A stretch of 26,275 nt of DNA from Hemicentrotus pulcherrimus (Eukaryota > Echinodermata > Echinoidea > Camarodonta > Strongylocentrotidae). Numbering within the stretch: the stretch's first letter is position 1; each line of letters starts with the position of its first letter. Below, piece after piece: positions 11,301-23,300 of the stretch. The stretch covers positions 1,431-27,705 of the forward strand of contig BEXV01004366.1 in assembly GCA_003118195.1 (NCBI GenBank), in the 5' to 3' direction. The notes beneath the pieces were generated by a model. The model searched no databases. It saw only the letters and a list, made by a program, of their open reading frames with translations, and was not told where the DNA came from. The position numbers were made by a program, and so were the translations under genes.

Positions 11301-14300
11301 GTGCTCCTACTTATTTCAGAACAATATTTTCAGTTGTTGAGGCTAAAAACAAGCAAAATTTTTAATAAATAGAGAATTAAAATCATATTTCCTGTTTTCT
11401 ACATATTTACCGGACGCTCATCTTATTTACCGCCGGTAATTACCACCACTGGTATTTATCGCCCAACCCTGACAGAAATCCTTACCATGTTAGAGTTCAA
11501 GAAGTGCTTTCTATATGATGTATAAAAGGTTTAGGAAAGTTAAGATCGATCTACCTCATCATCGTGCCAGTTACGACATAGGTCTGAAGAAGCTTGCAGC
11601 ACAGCAAGCGAAAGCCTACTGAAACAGGTTATTTTTTCCATTGATTGTGAAGAAAGAACTAATTTTCAAGTTAAGGTCTGAACTGTGGATGATCTGAGAA
11701 TTATAATCCAATTTGTAAGACAGGGGAAATATTTGAGTAACTTTTTTTCAAAATTTTACACTAAGCCTAATGAAAGACATACCAATATTGTATCATCTGC
11801 TACTTTCTTTTTGACAGCTAGAAACTCCTTATATTCTACTCTTGTCAATATATACTTTTGGCCCAATGCGATTTATACAGTGCTCATCATTTGCTTTTCT
11901 TTCTACCAGAAACAAATACAAGACAGAAGAGTTGGTTGACCTCTATCGCTTCCTCCGCAGTACAGCTAGTCAGTTCCACGGGGCGTGTTCCCTGAATGCA
12001 TTGCTTCGCTTGTATGTACGGCAAAAGGTTAGCTTACTCTACAACCTCATAGACGTTTCCAGTGACATCTTTTCATTTCTGTATTTTGGCTTTCAGGCAG
12101 TAAAAATGATGTTAAGATTCTATGACAGATGCTCAAATGCATTGCTATGTGATTACTTCACATGCTGAATGAATTCATAACTTACACATGGGCCCAGCAC
12201 CGTACCTATTCTTAAACCAATCCAAAGATCTGTTCGCAACCCAAACCACATCCCTACATGTATGTATTTGACTACATAAATCCTGGCACCTATTGCGCTG
12301 GAAGAAAAAGTTAAACAAAAAAGTATCTGGTATTGTGCATTGTATATCTGTCACTTAAGTGGCAAGTATAGAAACTTTTTGACAAACATACATCTGAAAT
12401 TGTTTATTGAAAAAATTGTAGTAAATTTTAAGCAATAACATTCTGAAAATGATGGAAAATTGCAACAAGCATCAGTCCTAATGAAATATATAGGAGGGAG
12501 GTATTTTTTTTTATTTGTTGTTGTTTTCTTCTTACATTTTTTGACAATACAGATTAATTTTCTACTAGCTATTCAAAAGCATGTGACTTTTCTTATTCCT
12601 TTCAGGAGAGCAATAACCAAGAGATGGGTACAAAGCTCTTCATGCAGTACAAGAAGAATCTCCTTAGAGTACTGGATCCCACATTGTAAGTATTGTGAAC
12701 GACCAATTCAAGTTCTTGTTCAGCTTTTTAAAATGGATTTTAACACTACAATAGCAATTACAAGAACTGGTAGAACGTGAACTATTTTCTTACCCTTTGG
12801 TGATTTATGTAGTAAAAAGATAAATAAATGTAAATGTACATAAGAGTCAAGTCCAAGATGGCTACTAATAAACCCAATGGTATACAGGAATAGACCGTTT
12901 AAGTATCTATTATACTTGATGTTTGGATATTCCACAACTGTAGTCAATGTAGTTGATGATGATTTTTCTGTTCACTTTTCTGGTAAACTGTATCATATAC
13001 ATGTATTGGATACAGATAGTATTGACCTAGGACTTGTCCATTGATTATTGCTGAGTAACCCATATTTCATTATTATTTGTTATGATTTGTCAAAACAATG
13101 TATTCTATTTTTGAAATACAATTTAAAAACGATATACAAATAAAACAACAATGACGACAACAATAATCATGTTATCTAATGGACTAGTAAGATAGCGTTG
13201 TGTCTATGAAATATTGATTGTCTGTGAAAAAAAATGACCCATTGTGATGTATGTGCAAAGTGTAGTTTGCTCAAGAGTATTTCTATTTCGAAATTTGTCA
13301 GGCTTTGCCTACGAAATACCATAACTTCCTAATTTTTGTCATATTTTATCAGACATGAGAGATGCTCAGATCAAGTAGCAGCATATAACTTCCTCAAGCT
13401 CAAACTAGATAGAATGACCAGAGTACAGAGAGATGACAAAGGGTCAAAGGTCACAATCATTCCACTAGAGGTTCAGGTTAGATATACACATTTTTATTAT
13501 AAGTATAAATACAAGAACTTGTTAAGGCTCTATTAACAGTTAAAGAGAGGTGTAAAAATAGTAGATTTTTAAATTCATGTATAAGTTTTTAGAGAGATGA
13601 TAACAACAAAAACATTGATATTCATTTGCGGAAAGAGTACAACCTAAGGATGAGAAAACCCTTAAAATCATGAATAGAGAGCGGAGGAGTAATTAATACA
13701 AAATCTATACCACATCATCTTTTGGATGTACTTGTATTTTCAAAAGTAAAAGTGTACCTGTAATGTTGCAAAGCAAATGCTTTGCATAGGGTTTTTTTTA
13801 ACATACTTTAGATGAAACAATGCTCAAAGGTTCAACTACATACTTTCTCTATGAAAAGTACAGTTCCCGATTCTTTGCTAGTATGATTATAAGAAATATC
13901 ACCCTAGATTGCTGGTACTACATTATCATTATCAGTATTACATTATCATTATTACATTATCATTAGTACATTATTCATTTGTGATTTTCTTTTTGATTTT
14001 TTTGTTGTTGTAAAGCTCATTACATCTTCTTGGGGTCGAAATCTAGAAATGATGCCTTTGTTTTTATTTTTGTTCATGCTTGTATATACTAGACTGTTGT
14101 TCAGTTAGTGGAACTGGACCTCATCTGTCTGTCCATCCAACTTGGCCTAAATGAAGATGCCCTGGCCTACCTCAAACATCTCAACATCAAGGTACAGTCA
14201 AGACCAGGTCCCAATCCTGATTATATTTAATACTGCTGTTGTTGTCATGGCAACATACTGTAACATTAGTGCTTCAAAGAATAAAAGCAATATCAAAATC

Positions 14301-17300
14301 ATTATAAATATTTAGCACAAAAAAACTATAATATAGAGAAATCATCTTATATGTAGTAATGGTTTTAACATAATGGAGCCTCCTTTAAACGTCTGTTAGA
14401 TCGGAGTGCTAGAAGTTACAATTTTATGTAATTGTTTAATGGAATAATTCCACATACCGGTATGTGAAACAGGTGTAGTTGGATTTTGTTTTGGGGTGTG
14501 TTCATCTTTGGCTTGATTGACATACATTCTCATACTGATTTCATAATATTTATAAAAAACGTTAGCATTGAAGTTGAAAAGGATGACTGTGTGACAGTCC
14601 CTGTGGCTCTTTAAGGAAGATTAGCAAGAACTAGGAAGACTAGGAAGAAACATGCAATGTACAAACAGATGCATCTAGAATGCAAATTGCAGAATTGTTG
14701 AAAAATCTAATTTGATCACACATTGGTAGATTCATATTGGAGCTGGTAAAAGATGTACTTTCTTGATTAGTCTTGAGGTGATTTAGCTTTCATTCAGATA
14801 TGTCCNNNNNNNNNNNNNNNNNNNNNNNNNNNNNNNNNNNNNNNNNNNNNNNNNNNNNNNNNNNNNNNNNNNNNNNNNNNNNNNNNNNNNNNNNNNNNNN
14901 NNNNNNNNNNNNNNNNNNNNNNNNNNNNNNNNNNNNNNNNNNNNNNNNNNNNNNNNNNNNNNNNNNNNNNNNNNNNNNNNNNNNNNNNNNNNNNNNNNNN
15001 NNNNNNNNNNNNNNNNNNNNNNNNNNNNNNNNNNNNNNNNNNNNNNNNNNNNNNNNNNNNNNNNNNNNNNNNNNNNNNNNNNNNNNNNNNNNNNNNNNNN
15101 NNNNGTGGAGAAAATAATGATAAGAAAAAAATGGAAGACAGAGAAAGAGAGAGAAGATGAAGCAAGAGTGAGATTAAGCTGAAATTCATCATTATCATCA
15201 CCATCATTATCACCATTATCATCATCGCCATCATCATCATCTGCCCCATCATCATTATCATCGTCACCATCATTATCATCACCATCACCATCATCATCAT
15301 CATCATCATCACCACCATCATTATCATCACCATCATCATCATCTGCACTATCATCATCATCATCGTCACCATCATATCATCACCGTCACCATCATATCAT
15401 CATCAGTAATGCTGAAGTCTGTGTCTCGTTTGTACTTTTATGATCAGGGAACGAAAGTTGTGCCACGTAAACCACCAGTCATCCTGAAGCACGGTGTAGA
15501 AGCTAACTCCATCAGTCAACAGAGGAATTTATGTGAGTATGCCATCCATATTCGTTATTCACCAAGTCTAATAATGATACCCGGTTTTCATTATTTCAAT
15601 CTTTGCCATGCATCAGAAGTATACATATTCCTGAGTTTGTCTAATAGGGACTTTTTCAGGTGAGTATTTCTTCAACTATTTACTTTCTGTGTCATTGAAA
15701 TACAAAATGACAAAAATTGTGCATGCATTCCATGAGGGATTAATTAGGAGAGTATTTCTAGTAGTATCAACTGAAGTATCAACTGTTAATGTTTTTCTCA
15801 TCATTGTAATACAAGGAGGAAAGAAAATATGTAATGATGACCATTTCATTCCTTTTTATAAGGAATATATTAGGAGAGTACTATTAGTCTTGTACCTTTC
15901 ACTACAATTGAAATACGAGAAAGTAAATATGTAAGAAAGGGTCATTCTATGCCTTTTACTACTTTAAGAAATTCAAAAGTTATTTGAACACAGATGGGGA
16001 CATATTTGACACACCTATGCATATTTATTGTGTTGTTTTAAATATATGCTTAGTGTCAGAAGAAAAAGTATGGAATGCCAATCGTACCACGTTTTTTTTT
16101 TTTACTGTAGTTGTGAATGTGGGGTGGTCTGTTCAGTCCAGTATGCATCCTGTTGTCATGGCAACTGAAGGAGTGTTGATGCAGGTAAGTCTGTACATAG
16201 CCTTCAATGTCTCTGATAGAGGAAGTTTAGCAAATATTGCATTCAGGTGGTGCTACAGTATGTGTCTCGGTCATTATGAAAGTACATGTGTTGATTGATT
16301 GTTTGATTAAAATTAAATTTCTTATCAGCATTACAACATTTAAACCGAATAAATTATTCTTTTGTTTGTTTAATGTAGAAATAAGAACAGTACATACTTC
16401 AAAAATAGAGAGAGGATATCAATCTGTGAAGTTTGTGCTGGAATCACCAAGAACAAATGCAGGCAGTTTATATGTAAATAAATTTCTTTTCATTTTAGTA
16501 AAAATGCAGTAGATTGTAACAAACAAGAAGAGAGTTGAGCATTAGAAGAGAAAGTTAATTTAAAGTACAGGTAAATGTAGGTTACAATTAAGTTTATTAT
16601 TTTGAGTATTGTTAAATGTTTAGATGTCAATTAATTATTATGGCATACCGGTATATATATACCCCGGTATGTCAAATGTATACATTAGGGACTTTTAGAT
16701 TTGCACGTCGACAGCTTTGACTGCAACGTGTAACGTCATTATGCAATGCGCATGCGTTATGTCGTCTCAGTTGGCGATCGAAAATGCGTCAACCTTGATT
16801 TTCCTAAATCTAGTACATACATACATACATATTGATATTTATATAGCGCCTTTACATGCTCAAGGTACTAGTATGCCGCGTGCGCATAGAATATACAGTT
16901 CCTCAGGTAGACAAGGAATTACATCCCTTCCCTGCTATTATGTAAAAATGTGTAGAACATGTGTCACATGCATATTCACCTGTTCTACACATTTTTACAA
17001 ATCATACATAGCAGTGAAGGGATGTTCTTTTGTTGAGGGTAGAATGAGGAACTGTATATTTTGTCCTCTTTCTTTGTCTGTGATGTTCATATTGTTACTT
17101 CCTGCATGCATGTATATCGTCGAGTGCAATCTAAAAGATTTCTAATTGTAGTCAACATGGGCAGTTATTACATTGACACGCATGATCAGTCGGCGTTCGT
17201 CGTGTTCTCGTCCACTCAATCTAAAAGTCAATCCCTAATAACAATATTGAAGATTATGGCAGTAGCCTTATTATTGTGCATTATCCAAATCCCATCATTG

Positions 17301-20300
17301 TAGTATCTGATAGATATAAGGATGGATCAAGTTTGGCGAGGCTATCTCATGGATCTGATCAACGGGGATCATCTCCCACCAAACCCCTACCCTAGGCTGA
17401 TCACCATGCTCAGACAGGCTGCATTCAAGTGAGTTATAGGATTCATTTTGGGGGCTAGGGTAAGGGTTAAAGCCCAAGTCCACTCCAAAAATAACTTACT
17501 TTCAATAGAACCAGAAAAATCAGACAAACCAATCAAAAAAAGTTTGAGCAAAATCGGATAACTAATAAGAAAGTTNTTTTTTTACTGTAGTTGTGAATGT
17601 GGGGTGGTCTGTTCAGTCCAGTATGCATCCCGTTGTCATGGCAACTGAAGGAGTGCTGATGCAGGTAAGTACAGTACCTAGCCTTCAATGTCTCCAATAC
17701 AGGAAGTTTAGCAAATATTGCATTCAGGTGGTGCTACAGTATGTGTGTTGATCATTATGAAAGTACATGTGTTGATTGATTGATTGTTTGATAAGAATTT
17801 AATTTCTTATCAGCATTACAACATTTAAACAAAAAAAAACAAACAAAATGTTTGTTTAATGTAGAAATAAGAACAGTACATACTTCAAAAATAGAGAGAG
17901 GATATCAATCTGTGAAGCGAAGTTTGTGCCGGAAACACCAAGAACAAAATAATGCAGGCAGTTTATATGTGAATAAATTTCTTTGCATTTTAGTAAAGAA
18001 ATCTAGGGTAAACGAGAAAAATGCAGTAGATTGGAACAAAAAAGAAGAAAGTTGAGCGTAATTATGAAGAGAAGGTTAATTCAAAGTACAGGTACAGTAA
18101 ATAGGTTACAAGTTTATTATTTTGAGTATTGTTGTATTTTAGATGTCACAGGTCTACGATAATAACATTGATAATTATGGCAGTATAGTATTATTGTGCA
18201 TTATCTAAATCCTGTCTTTGTAGTATCTGATAGATATAAGAATGGATCAAGTTTGGCGAGGCTATCTGATGGATCTAATCAACGGAGACCATCTCCCACC
18301 AAACCCATACCCTAGACTGATCACCATGCTCAGACAGGCTGCATTCAAGTGAGTTACGTGATTTATGGTTGGGGCTAGGGTAAGGATTACAATAAATCCT
18401 AGGCTCAGGCTTAAGGTTAGAATGGTAGCATTTGAGTGAGTTTAACATGTCATTATTAGGCTAAGGGTTAGGATTTACATTGTAGGGTTAGGGTTAAAAT
18501 AAAAAGCAGGTTTAAAGGGAGTTTCATTATTCATTGTTTGGGCTAGGGTTAGGCTTGAGATAAGAAAGGTAGCATACATGTTAGTTTTATTAAGTGATGT
18601 TGCGCTATAGGGTTGGGGATAGGGTTAGGCTCGGCTTAATGTTAGAAAATTACATTTTATCTGCTCATGCACAGATTTTATCTATAAACTGTCATATTAA
18701 TGGAAGGTTTGCCAAATTTTTGTTGACACTTTATCGTGGGACAATTAATTGAATGAAAATTATTTGAAGAGGGATAATATGCCTCCTTTATCAACTAGAA
18801 TGGAACTATGGAGGGAATCAGATGCCAAACTCCAAGCCAGACTGCTTCATCGCCAATCGAGACTCGTCGACCGAGCAAACTACGTCTTCAACCTGGAGGA
18901 GTGCAGTGCGTTTGGATTGTCTTCTGCTGTGTCGGCCATCTTGGCACAGAGCTTCAAGAAGCTGTCGGTCCTAGCTAACCTGATGGCAAACCAAGATGTC
19001 GTCACTCACAAAGGACAGTACCAGGTATTCACTGAGGGGTCAGTGACACAAAGACGTAACTCCACTTTGGCCATTTTGAGAAAAAGTGGTGTGTGTGTCA
19101 CTGTGAGCACTTGGGCCTTAAGGATTTAAGGTCTATGTTTCACTAGCCATTGACTTCAATGGGGTGTTGGATGGAGTTTATTCTTTGTGTTTCCTGGAAA
19201 GCCCACATTTTTCTAAATATTTTGATATAAAATTCTCATTTTGGCAAAATATGGAGTTACCTCTTTGTGTATATTTCCCTTTGATTCTTGGACAACTTTC
19301 TTTACATTACTAACAACTTTGACACTAAATACAACCATGTTACCCGCCTCCTAGGAATTACCTAAAGACAATAGCTTTGCAAGTTTATTTCAGGAATAAT
19401 TGGTGTTATCATTTAAGGGATGTCCCCTGTGCTGTCGCCATCATGGCACCAAACTTTAGGAAACTGACAGTCCTATAACCTGATGGCTAATCAAGATGTC
19501 GTCAGCCATGCACGGAGGACAGTATCAGGTGTACAAGATAGTCCCTTGATCCTAGGACATTTACCTCCTTTCAGTTCTAGTTAACATGAATACCTGTCCT
19601 CCTGTATCATGTCATGGAGTTACTAGCAACTCCATGACCATTTGCCCCATATCCATGTATATCACAAGGTTAGTTTCAAATCTTTATTGATGACTTATCC
19701 CTCTTTGATGTTCTGTGTCTTTGCAGTTGTCCAGTGGTCAAGCGATAAGTGGTAACTCCCCTCTCTATGGTCGAGTGATGCCTTATCTGCCCTTTCTGGA
19801 GCTCCATGAGCACTACTACATACGAGGTCCCATCGGTGGAGACAAGGGAGCCATTGAACTCTTTGCAAAACTAGGTATGGAGGTGGTATTAGTTTTGTTA
19901 ATGATAGATAAAATAACACCCCAAACAAGTACCAAGTATTTCGGCCCAATAAGAGACAAGTAGCAAATGAGTAAGTAAGGTGGTGTGCCAAAATAACGGC
20001 ACCAAAAAACAATTGTGGAAAATGACCCCGACTATAGAGAGGACAGATGGGCATCATTTTTTTCTTGCCAAAACAAGCCCCAAATACCTTTGAATATTGC
20101 ATAAAATCAATAAACGGAACAAATCCCATCATACATCAAATATATATTTGGTCTTCAAAAGAGAATAGACTCAAGTTTAAGACTAAGACCAATTAGAACT
20201 TTTGGGCATGGCATCAGACCTAAGTCCTTGGAGTATAATATAAAGCCCTAGGTCTTCTGGAACTAGCCTACAATCAAATACATACCCCATGGCACTTTGG

Positions 20301-23300
20301 TAAAAAAGATCATACCACAATCATAACCTAAAAGAATAAGGCCTTGAGATTAGTACCGGTATTATCTGAGCATATTCATGAACTAAACATACTAGGAGTT
20401 TCGAGTGCTATCCTTTCAAGTGGAGCACCCTCTCATGAGCAATTTCTTGATATTGCAGCATATGACCATATGGCAGACCTATGCAGCACCGATAAGTACA
20501 TCATCCTGGGGCTGTTTGTAGACCATAGACCAGTCCTGGACCAGGACCGGCTGGAGGAGGACCAAGCTGGGGCTGAGAAGGTCCTTATAGAAGCTGCCTC
20601 TCAGAAGAAACTAATATATGTGAAGGTAATATAACTGACAAAATACTTGTGTAAATATACCGAGTCAATATAACTTGAAGATTCTGATCGCATGTGGGAC
20701 ATCCAATAGGATAAAACACAAATTGGTGACATCAATCAGTGAAAATTTTAGTTTATCCTATCGTTATGTACAGAATGAGTTTGTGTTGCAATTTTAAGGT
20801 ATCATATTACGATTAGGAATAACATCTAATGAAGCTTTTAATTTCAAATTTGTATTGTGAATGGAAAATGTGTTGTCCTTTTTGTTAACACAATGATCAG
20901 ACTATATTTTATCCCATTGCAGGTAATTTAATTGCAATATAAAGAATAACTTTTGTAAGATTTCTTCCTGTTGAACATACAAATCTGATCAAGATCTTTA
21001 TATGTAGACTTTTCTGTGTCATATTGGGTTTCCTGTATTGTTACTCTTAATCAACTAAGTACACTATACTTGGATGGTTTGTTGATTTAATCATTTTGAT
21101 TTTGGTTTTGATTTTTACCCATGCCCAGCTATACTATGCAGTAGGATGGAGGTATGTGGAGATACACAAGTACTACATGATGCACTACCTCTATGTAGAC
21201 CAGGCTGAAGATAAGTGAGTTTTAGCTGTTTATATTTTGATTATTATGACTTCTGAGTTCTCTCATTCATATAGAGGCTCCATACAGGCTCTAGGACTAC
21301 TTAGTTCCAGTAGCCGGACAATATACACCCTTTCAAAGTTACAAAAGTGGGCATGCGCCAACATTGGCGCCATTTTAGATTGCGAGTAACTTTTATTTTA
21401 TGCAGCATGCAAAGCGCATGTTTCGATATGATACGAGTGTGCAGCGCAGTCAGTGAGGCAACGATACATGCGCGTCTGAAAAAATTGATGAAGCAATGTT
21501 TACTCGTAAATTAAAATGGCGGCCTTAACCGTGAAGGGGTGTATGGGGTTCACAAAAGATTTAGCTGTGGGTATATCTACATCCTTCTTCTTGGACCATA
21601 AGTACTATCAATTGATTTTTGATCATTTTTCTACATTAATGTAGATACTATCAATATGAAAGATTATATTTTAGCTCTTGACTCAATAACATTGTAGGTA
21701 AAATGTCTTTAGCTTTTCATTGCATGAAATCTGATGAAGATTTCTTGACTCATTGGATGTATTTGTACATATAATAGGTTGTTAAACAGAATTATTCGAT
21801 GTATTTAGCGATATCCTTCAACAAAAAACAAAAAATCAATATGAAATGAATCAGGTGGACGATTCAGTTGTAATACTGTACTACTTCATACCACCAGGAA
21901 GGTGACTCTGTAACAAATGTATTTACTCATTTAATTCTTGTTTCTTTTTCAGACACCAAGCATACTTTCCTGACAATCCGATCTACCTATACCAGAATGT
22001 CTTCTTATCCTTAGAAGAGGTCAGTCCGATGTATTTTTTTTTCCATTTTCAGTTTACCCTCCCCTACCTCATCCCTCTGTAAAATGGATAGTTATTGATT
22101 CTTTTTTCCTTCTTTAATTTTTTTTTGATTAAAAAAAAAACCTCATTTATCAGTCAGGTTGATCATAAAAAAAAAATTAATGAAGCAGATGTCATGATAA
22201 AAGTAACCCATTCTTCCTTTATCAAAAAAACAAGCTGTATTTACAAATGAAGTAAACATATTTGCATTTTTGAAGGACAGATTGTAGCGAGCGGACCTCT
22301 AATCCAATGGATAGCATACATGTATGTTTTCTTACTAAAGTCAGTTCTTGAGGGTATTCCCCCNTTTCTGATTGTGTCAATCAGGCAGTGAACCACTACC
22401 AGCAATGTGGAGCCTCGATGATGGGGAATCCCCTAAGCGCATCCAACATGGCCGCCGTCGGCCGATCCATCGATGACTCCATCAGGTCTTCCCTGCAGCA
22501 GCAGAACTTGATACAAGTTCACATGCTACTCTTGACCAAGGCTCTCATCAATAAGGTTTGATTCCATAACGTTTTGTCTTGTTCGGGTTGGGAGGGCACT
22601 AAAGAGAACCATGTCACATTTATAAAGTTTAGGTTTAGAGGAAAAATGGTGAAGATAAGTTGTGACTTATCACTCCATGTAAACAATACCTAGGCTGATA
22701 TATGTTGTTAAGATGTAGTTAAAGACACTTTAGAATGCATCAGCTAGCTAGAATGCATCAGCTAGCCATGCAACTTGTCATGCCCTACTGCCGTGCACTT
22801 GCTGTTTTGAATGAACTAACAAATCAGACTCTCAGAGATGCAGGCAAAGTATTCTAAAACTGATTTTCATTCTCAAGTAGAGTCTCAAGTATAAATGAAT
22901 TTGGAATAATAATAATAATATTCAGCTTTTATACAGCACTTAGTACATCTCGGACGGTTCTACACATATACTTTTATCCCGATCATTGGATTTAGTGTTT
23001 GCCCGCACAATCTCCACTCCCTGGGGAGCATTAAAAATAAAATTTTTGACCAACAATGACGGTCGCATCCTACCAGGTACCTATTTTAACACCTGGGTGG
23101 ACAGTAGCAAGTGTAGGTTAATATCTTGCCAAAGGATATTAGTGCTGTAATACGAACCCTCAACCTTCGCATCCCCAGTCAAGCGCCTTAAACCACTCGA
23201 CCACGACACTCCTACAAGATCACACTTTTGAGGAAATTTGTTTAAAACAAAAACAAAGATTTCAGCTTTCATTTTAATCTTTCCCGCAGAATGCAGACTA

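Larger units (their letters stand above)
16093..17440 (+). repeat. First copy of the duplicated exon 17-18 segment
   Basis: It matches 17577-18365 through the T-run, exon 17, intron 17 and exon 18, except for an insertion of about 600 bases at 16630-17237 found only here. Intron sequence is similar with small indels; exons differ only at silent sites. Confidence 0.85.
17577..18365 (+). repeat. Second copy of the duplicated exon 17-18 segment
   Basis: It starts directly after the single n at 17576 and matches the first copy without its 600-base insertion. The downstream flank after exon 18 is also similar (gagtta.g, ggggctagggtaagg). Most simply it is the second haplotype of a heterozygous genome. 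Confidence 0.85.

Noticed and set aside
9988..11909. Coding transposase in the large intron
   Set aside because: No frame longer than about 110 codons is found inside the hAT element and none shows transposase motifs.
14794..15375. Long - strand open frame of mostly Met and Val
   Set aside because: It is a translation of the (ATC)n microsatellite and the N gap.
16237..16512. Open frames in intron 17 (and the matching one at 17852-18055)
   Set aside because: They fall in intron sequence shared by both copies, with indels between copies that shift the frame, unlike the silent-only changes in the exons.
19695..20132. 145-residue - strand frame
   Set aside because: It is the complement of exon 20 and the adjacent intron; the + strand exon has good splice sites and phase.
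23148..23203. tRNA gene on the - strand
   Set aside because: A and B boxes are present, but the sequence continues into a SINE body with an (ATT)n tail and lacks a full acceptor stem.
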